Shown here: piece after piece, positions 1 to 8,484 of the stretch
Layout of the letters: every line of letters starts with the position of its first letter
How positions within the stretch are numbered: the first letter of the stretch is position 1
NCBI GenBank assembly: GCA_963708245.1
Contig: OY970201.1
Coordinates: 4,216,001 to 4,280,000 of the forward strand
Origin: CAVYXK01 sp963708245
Lineage (GTDB): Bacteria > Pseudomonadota > Alphaproteobacteria > Acetobacterales > Acetobacteraceae
DNA length: 64,000 nt
Direction: 5' to 3'
Position numbers and translations under genes: made by a program
The notes under the pieces: model-generated
Told to the model about the DNA's origin: nothing
The model's database searches: none
The model's input: the letters and a program-made list of their open reading frames with translations, nothing else

Positions 1-704
1 TAGGGCCGCGTCATAACTTCGGCCATCGAGCTGCGGACCATGCGTGCCACGTAGCCGGAATCGTAGATCGACAGGGTGGCGACCGGCAGCACGAGCTGCG
101 CCGCCATCGACCAGGCGCTGCTCGGGTCGAGCGTGCTGGTACCGGGCAGCCAGTGCAGGCTGACGACGAACACGGCCACCAGCATCACGCCGAGCGCGAA
201 TTCCGGTATCGAGGTCATCACGATCGACGTGGCGGAAACCATCCGGTCGATCCCGCTTCCCGCACGCATGCCGGCAAGGATGCCGAGCAGCAGTGACAGC
301 GGCACGATGACCGCGAAGGCGAGCCCGGCGAGTAGTGCGGTGTTGCCGAGGCGGTTCCAGAGAATATCGTTGACTGGTGCTTTGTAGAGCGTCGAATAGC
401 CGAAATTGCCAAAGTACCGGGCGCCGCGCGGATCCTTGAAATTCAAACCAAGGGCGGGGTCTTGCAACGGATCGGCCTCGAGTTCCGTCAGCACGCCGAC
501 CCAGCGGACGTAGCGGACCAGCAGTGGATCGTTCAGATGCAACTTCTCGTACAGGACATCGACCTGCTGCTGCAACGCGAATGGCCCCAGCGTCTTGCGG
601 GCCACGTTGCCCGGCGAGAACTCGGTGACCATGAACACGACGAAGGAGGCAAGGACGAGCGTCAGCACCAGCTCCAGCGTGCGGCGGAGCAGGTATTTCA
701 GCAT
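1..704 (-). CDS. Peptide/nickel-type ABC transporter permease, DppB-like (3' part missing)
   Basis: Inner-membrane permease of an oligopeptide/dipeptide-type importer. Reading the minus strand from ATG at 704 gives an open frame of 234 codons that leaves the window without a stop. It starts MLKYLLRRTLELVLTLVLA, a first membrane helix typical of DppB/OppB N-termini, followed by a periplasmic stretch with SPGN and further hydrophobic segments (ALLAGLAFAVIVPLSLLLG, FALGVMLVAVFVVSLHWLP). DppB proteins are usually about 310-340 residues, so roughly a quarter to a third is missing beyond the edge. The binding-protein gene lies upstream on the same strand, separated by a palindromic repeat, so the two are probably one transcription unit. 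Substrate not determinable. Confidence 0.87.
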   Translation of the reverse strand, partial: MLKYLLRRTLELVLTLVLASFVVFMVTEFSPGNVARKTLGPFALQQQVDVLYEKLHLNDPLLVRYVRWVGVLTELEADPLQDPALGLNFKDPRGARYFGNFGYSTLYKAPVNDILWNRLGNTALLAGLAFAVIVPLSLLLGILAGMRAGSGIDRMVSATSIVMTSIPEFALGVMLVAVFVVSLHWLPGTSTLDPSSAWSMAAQLVLPVATLSIYDSGYVARMVRSSMAEVMTRP

Positions 705-712
705 GCAAGACT

Positions 713-862
713 CCACCTCTCTCGCGCTGCGGGAGAGAGCCTGCCTCGGATATGATCCGGGGTCGGCGAGCTAAGCGAGCCGGGCGAGGGTGCCACCCGG
801 CCCGGCACCCTCACCCGCGGCGCTGACGCGCCGCGACCTCTCCCGCAGCGCGGGAGAGGTGG
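713..862. repeat. Two copies of palindromic repeat family A in inverted orientation
   Basis: The direct copy (804-862) runs from GGCACCCTCACC through a short GC stem to GACCTCTCCCGC and GCGGGAGAGGTGG. A reverse-complement, slightly diverged copy lies at 713-794. The pair can fold into one long stem plus internal hairpins. Other copies of this family lie at about 8394-8451 and 22668-22725. Position between binding-protein and permease genes suggests an RNA hairpin or REP-like element; function is inferred. Confidence 0.75.
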
Positions 863-892
863 TCTATTGCGCGGGCGTCGCACCCAGACTCC

Positions 893-2573
893 TTAGGCAG
901 TCTGCTGCAATGCGAGTCGGGCGCCGTACATGTAGTTGGACGGATGCATCGTGTAGCCCAGCACTGACTCGTGGAAGAAACTGAAAAGATTCTGCCACAA
1001 CGGCTGCACCACCGGGCCGTCCTCGTGCATGATCTCCTCGAGTTTGCCCATCACCTCGCGACGCTTGGTGATATCGATGGTGCTGTCCGCCTGGTTCAGC
1101 AGCTTGTCGAACTCCGGGTTGGAGTAGCTGGTCTCGTTCCACGGCACGCCGCTTCGATACGCAAGATCCAGCACCATCAGCCCGAGCGGCCTGTGTTGCC
1201 ATGTGGTGGCGCCGAACGGCACCTTAGTCCAGTTGTCCCAGTACCTCCGTACCCGGCACGACATTCAGCTTCACCCGAGCACCGATATCCTTCAACTGCT
1301 CGGCTGCTGCTTGCGATTCGGCAGCGATCCAGGGTTGGTCGTTTGGCACGTACAGCACAGTATCGAACCCGTTCGGATACCCTGCTTCCGCCAGCAGCTT
1401 CTTCGCAGCCTCAACATCTCGGCCCATCGGCGGGATCGGCTGATAGTCGGGCTGCACCGGCGCGACATGCGTGTGGTCCCCCGGCTGGCCCAGGCCACGC
1501 AACGCCACTTCCGCCACCTCCTTGGTATCGACGCCAAGTCGCATCGCCTTGCGCACGCGTGGATCGTCCCATGGCTTCTGCGTCACCTTCATGCGCAGCA
1601 CCGCCGTTGCGGCTGTGGGCACGGAATAGAATTTCAGATGAGGCAACTGCTTCATCGCCGGATATTGCGCCGGATCGACGACCAACGCGCCGTGAATTTG
1701 CCCCGAGGCAAGCGCCGAGATCGGCGCCGCCGGATCGTCGCCCAGATCGATGAACTCGATCGCGTCGAGATAGGGGCCCTCGTTCCAGTGGCCGCCCCAG
1801 TAAGGCCGGTGCGCTTTCACGAGTGCCCGCTTGCCAACTTCGATCGCAGCAAACTCGAACGGACCAGTTCCCTGCGATCCTGGCACGAACAGGCCCTTCT
1901 CGGGCGGATAGAGCATCGCTGCCGGATAATGATACAGGTGTTCGGGGACCGAGAGCTGCGGCTCTTTGAGGTTCAATCGCAGAGTGTGCGAATCCACTTT
2001 CTGGATCGCATTCGCGTCCCAAAGCGTGAGGAGCTTCTTGGGCTTGCCCTTCGCATCGGTGCCCGCATCCTCCTCCTTCATCAGATAGCTCTTCACCAGT
2101 CCGACGAAGGAAGAACCCTCCGCCGGATCGAGCAGGTGCTTGAGGTTCCACACCACGTCGTCGGCAGTGAAATCCTCGCCGTTGTGCCATTTTACACCCT
2201 GGCGGACGTGCAGCGTCCAGGTCTTCAGGTCCTCGCTGACGTCCCATTTCTCCAGCAGGAGTGGGTAGGTGACATTGTGTTCGTCGGTCAACGTCAGGTA
2301 CTCGACCACCTGGCTGGCGATGGTGGCACCCCAGGAATAGGCGTGCGGGTCTTTGATGTCCTGCACACGATAAGAGATGCGCAGCGTGCCGCCCATCGGC
2401 ATCGTGGCAGCCTGTGCCGGACGCACTGGGCTCTCGCCGATCAGCGCATAGGCGGCCGGCGCCGCCAAGCCAACTAATGTCGCGAAACGGACAAACTCGC
2501 GCCGGCCGATCCGGCCATCGGCGAATTGCCGCTTCAGTGATTCGATATGCGGGCTCTCTCCGTCGTCACGCAT
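893..2573 (-). pseudogene. Peptide-type ABC transporter substrate-binding protein (DppA/OppA family), +1 frameshift
   Basis: Periplasmic solute-binding protein, family 5. Start ATG at 2573 is preceded by GGAGG. The N-terminus has a Tat-like signal (RREFVRFATLVGLAAPAAYA), then the mature part beginning GGTLRISYRVQDIKDPHAY. Typical family segments follow (WTLHVRQGVKWHNGEDFTAD, RKAMRLGVD). The frame breaks near 1243: the coding strand reads ACG GAG GTA CTG where removing one G gives TEYWDNWTKVPFG, the expected family sequence, and the second frame continues cleanly to the stop at 893. Repaired length is 559 residues, normal for the family. Either a recent +1 mutation or a sequencing error. A palindromic repeat separates it from the downstream permease gene. 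Confidence 0.85.
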
Positions 2574-2761
2574 GCAAGCCTCCACCTGTGTCTGTTGTTC
2601 TTTGTGTCTTGCGGCAGCATCTTTGGTGCTATAGCGTTCGGGATTGCTGCCGCGTCGCGCCCCGCCATCCCGGTTGGCCGACCAAACCAAACTGGCCGAC
2701 ACCATCAGGATACCGGCCCGTCGCCGGTATGCAACCGTCTTGTGCCACCGCGGAGGTGCGG

Positions 2762-4363
2762 ATGCCTTATCCGATCGATCCGACCTCGCTTGCCGGCAAG
2801 GAGTTCCCGGTTGCCGAGCACGTCCCGCTGCTCGTTCTTGGTGCCGGGCCGGCCGGGATGGCCGCCGCCATCGAGGCGGCGCGGTGTGGGGTTCGCGTCG
2901 TTCTGATCGATGAGCATCCGGTTGCATCGGCGCTGATCGGTCTCGACGTGCCGTTCATGTTTGGCGAACGGCTCGATCCGGCGGTGCAGAACAAGGCGCG
3001 CATGACCGAGCGCGTGGTGGCGGCCCGGCCCGAGTTGGAGGAGGCGTTCGAGGCAGGGGTCGATGTGCGCCTTGGGGTCTATGCCTGGGGCGGGTTCGTC
3101 GCCGGCGCCACCAGCCGGGCGTTGCCGCATCCGCTGCTCGGCCTTGCCGACGAGGAGCGATCATGGCTGGTCTCGTTTGATAGGATGATCGTCACCGCGG
3201 GCGCGCGCGACCTGGCCCTGGCGTTCCCTGGCTGGGACCGGCCGGGCGTAATGGGCGCGCGCGGGGCGGACGCGGCGATCCGGCTCTATCAGGCCTTTGC
3301 TGGGCGGCGGCTGGTGGTGCTGGGGGCTGGCGCGCTGGGATTTGACATAGCGCGCGCCGCGCAGGCCGCGGGGTTGGAAGTGGCTGGCGTCATCGATGTG
3401 GCGGCGCAGGCGGCGGGTGCGGCTTCGCTGGGCGCGCGCGACATCCCGATCCACACGGGGCACGCCGTACGTGCCACGCTCGGGACAGCCGAGGTGGAGG
3501 GCGTGCGCATCGCGCCGCTGGCCGATCCGGGCGCGACATTCGACATTGCCTGTGACACCGTCGTCTGTGCCGTCGATCTGGTGCCCAATGTCGAGATGTT
3601 CGACCTGCTGGGGTGCAGCATCGTTTGGCGCCCAGAGTTGGGCGGGTATGTCCCGCTCGTCGATACAGATGGCCGAACCTCGGTTCCCGGCATCTATGCG
3701 GCCGGCGATTGCGCCGGGGTGCCGGGCGCGGCGGTGGCTGATCAGGGTTTGGCTGTCGCGGCTGGACGACGTGCCGCGCGGGCTGCGGCCCGGGATTCCG
3801 GGATTGAAATCGAGGCGCTGCCTCCGGGTCCGGCGATCGTCGATCAGGCGGCCGATCGCGATGCGATGCGCCGGCACTGGCTGGCATCGCATGCCGATGC
3901 GACGCGGGCCGATCTGATGATCTGTCGCTGCGAGGAAGTCGGGCTGCGCGACCTGTTGGGGGTGCGCCCGCCGCGATATCTCTCCTACAACGGCGAAAAA
4001 TTCGCCGCGCGTGATCTGCGCACATTGGCTGCCGACGGGCCGATCAACCAGGATCAGATCAAGCGACTCACCCGCGCCGGTATGGGCGCTTGCCAGGGGC
4101 GCCGCTGCCGCGAGCAGGTGCAGCTTCTGCTGGCGATGCAAGGCAACCAGCCCACTGGCAGCATTGCCTTGCCAAGCTATCGCGCACCGCTGCGTCCGCT
4201 GCCGCTGAACGTGCTGTCGGCGCATGATGAAACGAAGGAGATGCGGGACAACTGGGTGGTGTGGTTCGGCATCCCCGGCCAATGGCTGCCGCAATGGGAA
4301 CCGCTGCCGGATAGCGCCGATCTGGTGTATGAGTCGCGCGTGTTGCGGGACTTCGAGACATGA
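2762..4363 (+). CDS. FAD/[2Fe-2S] amine dehydrogenase A subunit (HcnB/OoxA/sarcosine-oxidase-alpha type)
   Basis: Flavin-dependent oxidoreductase of the family that pairs with a D-amino-acid-oxidase-like subunit to oxidise secondary amines such as octopine, nopaline, hydroxyproline, N-methyl amino acids or glycine. 533 residues. FAD-binding GAGPAG at about residues 27-32; second nucleotide-binding GAGALG in the middle; YAAGDCAG near residue 318, the usual second FAD contact. The C-terminus has a BFD-like [2Fe-2S] domain with C388-x-C390 and C444-x4-C449. ATG at 2762 was chosen because GGAGG lies just upstream and the FAD motif follows at the normal distance; the open frame itself begins further up. 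Overlaps the next gene by ATGA. A subunit for oxidative N-demethylation fits the neighbouring Rieske gene. Confidence 0.85.
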   Translation: MPYPIDPTSLAGKEFPVAEHVPLLVLGAGPAGMAAAIEAARCGVRVVLIDEHPVASALIGLDVPFMFGERLDPAVQNKARMTERVVAARPELEEAFEAGVDVRLGVYAWGGFVAGATSRALPHPLLGLADEERSWLVSFDRMIVTAGARDLALAFPGWDRPGVMGARGADAAIRLYQAFAGRRLVVLGAGALGFDIARAAQAAGLEVAGVIDVAAQAAGAASLGARDIPIHTGHAVRATLGTAEVEGVRIAPLADPGATFDIACDTVVCAVDLVPNVEMFDLLGCSIVWRPELGGYVPLVDTDGRTSVPGIYAAGDCAGVPGAAVADQGLAVAAGRRAARAAARDSGIEIEALPPGPAIVDQAADRDAMRRHWLASHADATRADLMICRCEEVGLRDLLGVRPPRYLSYNGEKFAARDLRTLAADGPINQDQIKRLTRAGMGACQGRRCREQVQLLLAMQGNQPTGSIALPSYRAPLRPLPLNVLSAHDETKEMRDNWVVWFGIPGQWLPQWEPLPDSADLVYESRVLRDFET

Positions 4364-5544
4364 GCGCCGGTGCATCCGTCGTCGTCATCGGCGGTGGTGC
4401 CACCGGGCTGAGCACGGCGTGGTGGCTGCGGCGCGAGGGCGTGCCGGTGACAGTGATTGAAAAAGGGATCATCGGGTGGGAGGCGTCGGGCCGCAACGGC
4501 GGTGGCGCCACTCATCCCTCCAGCCCGCTGTTCCGCGAAGAGCAGCGGCTCTGGCCGATGATGGACGAGTTGCTCGGCTATCCCACCGAGCATCAGCCGA
4601 AGCGCATTCGGATCGCCGTCACGCCCAGCCAACTCGTGCATGCCGAGCAGAGCGCGGAACTGGCCGAGCGGCACGGGTTTCGGGTGGAACGGCTGGACCC
4701 AAAGGCGTTGCGTGAGCTGGTGCCATGGGTCGGCGACGACGTAGCCGGGGGGATGCTGCTGCATTATGGCGGCCACGCCAATCCGCAGCGGACGGTGCAG
4801 GCCTATGCCTGGGCGATCCAGGACCTGGGTGGGACAATCCTGCAGCACACTACGGTTACTGGCATCCGCATGCAGGGCGGCAAGGCGGTTGCGGTCGAGA
4901 CCGACCAGGGGACAGTCGGCTGCGACGCGGTGGTACTGGCCGCCGGGCCGCACACGGCGCGGATCGCAGCGATGCTGGGCGTCGAAGTGCCGGTGGCGCC
5001 GGCGCGCGCCGAGATGATCGTGACCGAGCCGGTGCCGCTGATCCCCCACGGCGGGGCCGACGGCAATGGCCTGTACGGGCGGCAGACGCTGCGCGGCAAT
5101 CTGGCCTACGGCGGTGGGCCGCACGAGTGGATCGAGCTTGCCGATGCGCGCACGCCACGGCCGGTGAACTCGCCGGTGGTGCGGAGCCTGGCGCGGCGAC
5201 TGACTGAGATGTTCCCTCGGCTTGCACATGTGCGCGTGATCCGGAGCTGGGCGGGTGTCATCGAGAACACACCGGACGGACGGCCGATCCTGGATCGGTT
5301 GGAGGATCCGTCGAACGTGGTGATCGCGACGATGTCGAGCGTGGGATTTGGTTTGTCGCCGGCCTCGGGCCATGCGCTGGCGCAGCTTGTTGTGCACGGG
5401 CGCTGCGACTTCGCCGATCTGAGATGGCTGGGTCTGGGACGCTTTCGCGGGCTCGCCGCCGATTGGCAAGAGCAGGCCGGATGGGTGCCCTGGTCGGCGG
5501 CCGAACGCGCAAATAGTTTCCATGGTGCAGGAGTACCTTCATGA
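4360..5544 (+). CDS. FAD-dependent amine oxidoreductase, DAO family (HcnC/OoxB/sarcosine oxidase beta type)
   Basis: Catalytic flavoprotein subunit of the DadA/SoxB family, 394 residues. Rossmann motif VVVIGGGATGLSTAWWLRR begins at residue 7. The C-terminal half has TPDGRPILDRL and SSVGFGLSPASGHALAQL, the usual FAD-pyrophosphate-contacting end of DAO proteins. ATG overlaps the stop of the upstream FAD/[2Fe-2S] gene and its own stop overlaps the Rieske gene start, so the three are translationally coupled and probably act together. In such two-subunit dehydrogenases this chain oxidises the C-N bond and passes electrons through the iron-sulfur partner. Substrate unknown; the hutHU genes downstream make an N-methylated histidine plausible. 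Confidence 0.85.
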   Translation: MSAGASVVVIGGGATGLSTAWWLRREGVPVTVIEKGIIGWEASGRNGGGATHPSSPLFREEQRLWPMMDELLGYPTEHQPKRIRIAVTPSQLVHAEQSAELAERHGFRVERLDPKALRELVPWVGDDVAGGMLLHYGGHANPQRTVQAYAWAIQDLGGTILQHTTVTGIRMQGGKAVAVETDQGTVGCDAVVLAAGPHTARIAAMLGVEVPVAPARAEMIVTEPVPLIPHGGADGNGLYGRQTLRGNLAYGGGPHEWIELADARTPRPVNSPVVRSLARRLTEMFPRLAHVRVIRSWAGVIENTPDGRPILDRLEDPSNVVIATMSSVGFGLSPASGHALAQLVVHGRCDFADLRWLGLGRFRGLAADWQEQAGWVPWSAAERANSFHGAGVPS

Positions 5545-6758
5545 CCACCGGTTCCGAGATGCTGAAGCTGCTGCGTACTCGCCGGAAGCAGTATTCGCTG
5601 CCGCAGCCGTTCTACACGGACGCCTCATTCTATGAGCTGGACCTGAAGGGCATCTGGGAGCGCCGGTGGGTCTTTGCCGGACTGGAATGCGAGGTTCGTG
5701 AGCCGGGGGAATATTTCGTGCTCACCATTGCGCGCAGCTCGGTGGTGGTGCTGCGCGACAATGACGGTGAGGTCCGGGCGTTCTTCAATTCCTGTCGCCA
5801 TCGCGGCTCGACGATCTGCCCGCCCGGGCATGGGAAGGCCCGTTCGCTGGCCTGCCCGTACCATCAATGGACCTACAATCTCAAAGGCCAGCTTACCTAT
5901 GCCGGCGGCATGCATGGAGAGTTCGATCCAAGCGGAATCGCGTTAAAACCAGTACCGGTGGAAGTGTTCAGCGGCATGATCTTCGTCTGCCTGAGCGACG
6001 ATACGCCGGACTTCGAGGAATTCAGCTCAACGCTCAGCCCGTTCCTTGCGCCGCACGACCTGCGGAGCGCGAAGCTGGCATGGTCGGAAGACATTGTGAT
6101 CAATGCGAACTGGAAACTGGTGATAGAGAACTCGCGTGAGTGCTACCATTGCCCGGCGCGACATCCCGAGCTGGTGCGCACATTCTTCCTGCGCTTCGAT
6201 GTGGATGCCGATGCGGCGTATGCGGAGCACGCGAAAATCTGCGAGCAGGCGGGGCTGCTTTCAGGCACCGCAATGGGGGATGATTTCCAGCTCGGGCGGA
6301 TGCCGCTGACCCACGGCGCGACCTCCATGACGATGGACGGCAAACCGGTCTGCGCGAAGCTGCTGGGCAACGTGCCGCGTGGCGATATCGGATCGATGCG
6401 GTGGTTCCATTTCCCCAGCATGTTCGGTCATGTGCTTGGGGATTATGCCTTCTTCTTCCAGGCGCTGCCGCTGTCGGTGGATCAGACGCTGCTCAGGTCG
6501 AAATGGCTGGTCAACGCCGACGCGGAAGAGGGGCGCGATTACGACACTAAGAAGCTGGCCGAGCTGTGGTCGGTGACCAACGACCAGGATCGGGACCTGT
6601 GCGAGCGCAACCAGGAGGGAGTGCGCAGCCTCGGGTTCCAGCCCGGCCCCTATTCGCAAAGCCGCGAGATACATGTCATCAAGTTCGTCGAGTGGTACGC
6701 GGACGGGATGGAAGACTGGCTAACGCCAGATACGCGCCGGGCTGCCATCGCGGCATAA
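5541..6758 (+). CDS. Rieske non-haem iron oxygenase, alpha subunit (GbcA/stachydrine-demethylase-like)
   Basis: Terminal oxygenase of the ring-hydroxylating/N-demethylating family, 405 residues. The Rieske cluster ligands are C85-x-H87 and C105-x2-H108 (SCRHRGS and ACPYHQWTY). The mononuclear iron site is in NSRECYHCPARH, with H203 and H208 as likely ligands. The ECYHCPARHPEL segment is typical of enzymes acting on quaternary amines such as glycine betaine or proline betaine, where oxygenation of a methyl group releases formaldehyde. No dedicated reductase gene lies next to it; the FAD/[2Fe-2S] protein upstream or a distant reductase may supply electrons. ATGA overlap with the upstream gene; 46 bp before hutH. 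Confidence 0.87.
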   Translation: MTTGSEMLKLLRTRRKQYSLPQPFYTDASFYELDLKGIWERRWVFAGLECEVREPGEYFVLTIARSSVVVLRDNDGEVRAFFNSCRHRGSTICPPGHGKARSLACPYHQWTYNLKGQLTYAGGMHGEFDPSGIALKPVPVEVFSGMIFVCLSDDTPDFEEFSSTLSPFLAPHDLRSAKLAWSEDIVINANWKLVIENSRECYHCPARHPELVRTFFLRFDVDADAAYAEHAKICEQAGLLSGTAMGDDFQLGRMPLTHGATSMTMDGKPVCAKLLGNVPRGDIGSMRWFHFPSMFGHVLGDYAFFFQALPLSVDQTLLRSKWLVNADAEEGRDYDTKKLAELWSVTNDQDRDLCERNQEGVRSLGFQPGPYSQSREIHVIKFVEWYADGMEDWLTPDTRRAAIAA

Positions 6759-6804
6759 CTTTTCGTCGGGCGGAGGGCGCGCCCGGCGCGCCAGGGAGGC
6801 CGCC

Positions 6805-8337
6805 GTGAACGAGATCGTGCTGAGGCCAGGCCAGGCCACGTTGGCCGAGTGGCGTGCTATTTACCGCGGTGCTGCGGCCTCGCTCGATCCCGCCTGCCAC
6901 GCGGCGATCACTCGTAGTGCCGGGGTGGTGGAGAGAATTCTGGCGCGCGGCGATCCGGTCTATGGCGTCAATACCGGGTTCGGCAAGTTGGCAACGATCC
7001 GGATCGACAACGCTGATCTGGCGACGTTGCAACGGAACCTTGTTCTGTCGCACTGCGCTGGAGCGGGTGAGCTGATGCCGGCGCCGGTGGTCCGGCTGAT
7101 GATGGCGCTGAAGTTGGCGAGTCTGGCGCAGGGCGCATCGGGCCTACGCCTGCCGACCGTGCGGTTGCTCGAGGAAATGCTGGCGCACGACCTGTTGCCG
7201 GTTGTGCCCAGCCAAGGCTCCGTCGGAGCGTCCGGCGATCTCGCACCGCTGGCGCACATGTCCGCTTGCCTGCTTGGTAGCGGCGAAGTCGAGGCAAAAG
7301 GCGTGCGGATGCCGGCCGCTTCGGCTCTGATGCAGGCGGGTCTTTCCCCGATCGAGCTTGGGCCGAAGGAAGGGCTGGCGCTGTTGAACGGGACGCAGTT
7401 CTCTACCGCCTATGCGCTCGCCGGCCTGTTCGAGGCGGAGGTGCTGCTGCAGGCTGCGCTGGCGACCGGCGCCTTGTCCACTGACGCCGCGCGCGGCTCC
7501 GACACACCGTTCGATCCGCGCATTCACGCGCTGAGGCGCCATCGTGGCCAGATCGATGTCGCTCGGGCGTTGCGCGCGCTGATCATCGGCAGCGCGATCC
7601 GCGCATCGCATCTGATTGGCGATGACCGGGTGCAGGATCCGTATTGCCTGCGCTGCCAGCCCCAGGTGATGGGCGCCGTTCTCGATCTGCTGCGCCAGGC
7701 GGCGGCGACGCTGGAGACCGAGGCGAACGGCGTGTCGGATAACCCGCTGATCTTCACCGACACCGCTGAGGTGTTGTCGGGCGGCAATTTTCATGGCGAA
7801 CCAGTCGCCTTCGCGGCGGACATGATCGCGCTCGCGTTGTGCGAGATCGGCGCGCTGTCGGAGCGGCGGATCGCCATGCTGATTGACCCCGCTTTGTCGG
7901 GTCTGCCCGCTTTCCTGACTCCGAAGCCCGGCCTGAATTCAGGGTTTATGATCATCCAGGTCACCGCCGCAGCGATGGTGTCCGAGAACCGCCTGCGGGC
8001 GACACCCGCCAGCGTCGATTCGATCCCGACCTGCGCCAACCAGGAAGATCATGTCTCGATGTCGGCGCATGCCGCGCGCCGGTTGCTGGCGATGGCGGAG
8101 AATACTGCGTGCGTGATCGGCATCGAGTTGCTGGTCGCCGCGCAGGGATGCGATTTCCGCGCGCCGCTGACTTCCAGCCCGCCGCTTGAACGGGTGCGGG
8201 CGCTGCTGCGCGCCGAGGTCCCGCATCTGGAGCAGGATCGGCCCCTGGCGCCGGATATCGCTACGGCGATCGCCCTGGTGCGGTCCGGTCGCGTGGCTGG
8301 CGCGGCGGGGGAAGGTATGTTGCCTGGAGTCGTTTAG
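6805..8337 (+). CDS. hutH: Histidine ammonia-lyase
   Basis: Removes ammonia from L-histidine to give urocanate, the first step of the Hut pathway. 510 residues, the normal length. The MIO cofactor triad Ala-Ser-Gly is at 142-144 in SVGASGDLAPLAHMS; the catalytic tyrosine is in VYGVNTGFGKLA (Y53); family segments LLNGTQFSTAYAL, VQDPYCLRCQPQVMG, SDNPLIF, GNFHGEP and TCANQEDHVSM are intact. GTG start at 6805 with GGGAGG upstream. All these are features of true HutH rather than of the related tyrosine, phenylalanine or ergothioneine lyases. It follows the Rieske gene closely and a palindromic repeat separates it from hutU. Confidence 0.96.
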   Translation: MNEIVLRPGQATLAEWRAIYRGAAASLDPACHAAITRSAGVVERILARGDPVYGVNTGFGKLATIRIDNADLATLQRNLVLSHCAGAGELMPAPVVRLMMALKLASLAQGASGLRLPTVRLLEEMLAHDLLPVVPSQGSVGASGDLAPLAHMSACLLGSGEVEAKGVRMPAASALMQAGLSPIELGPKEGLALLNGTQFSTAYALAGLFEAEVLLQAALATGALSTDAARGSDTPFDPRIHALRRHRGQIDVARALRALIIGSAIRASHLIGDDRVQDPYCLRCQPQVMGAVLDLLRQAAATLETEANGVSDNPLIFTDTAEVLSGGNFHGEPVAFAADMIALALCEIGALSERRIAMLIDPALSGLPAFLTPKPGLNSGFMIIQVTAAAMVSENRLRATPASVDSIPTCANQEDHVSMSAHAARRLLAMAENTACVIGIELLVAAQGCDFRAPLTSSPPLERVRALLRAEVPHLEQDRPLAPDIATAIALVRSGRVAGAAGEGMLPGVV

Positions 8338-8393
8338 AGCGCGTTCATGTTGACCGGGAGCGCGGAGTGCGGCGAATGAGGGTGCGCCACACC

Positions 8394-8451
8394 TGGGACC
8401 CTCACCCGGTTCGCTTCGCGAACCGACCTCTCCCGCAGGGCGGGAGAGGTG
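8394..8451. repeat. Palindromic repeat family A, between hutH and hutU
   Basis: Runs from GGGACCCTCACCCG through a perfect inner stem (GGTTCGCTTCGCGAACC) to GACCTCTCCCGC and GCGGGAGAGGTG. Same flanks as the copies at 804-862 and 22668-22725; only the central stem sequence differs. Lies wholly in the gap between two co-directional hut genes. Confidence 0.8.
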
Positions 8452-8484
8452 TTGGTGGCTCGTGATCCTGACGAAGAGAAACCT

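Noticed and set aside
1203..2477. Long plus-strand open frame antisense to the peptide-binding protein
   Set aside because: The minus strand encodes a clear family-5 binding protein apart from one indel; the plus frame shows no family pattern.
6805..8337. hutH as an ergothionase or tyrosine ammonia-lyase
   Set aside because: Conserved segments (VYGVNTGFGKLA, CLRCQPQVMG, TCANQEDHVSM) and adjacent hutU are those of true histidine ammonia-lyase; substrate shift is not supported, though the upstream genes may deliver histidine from a methylated form.
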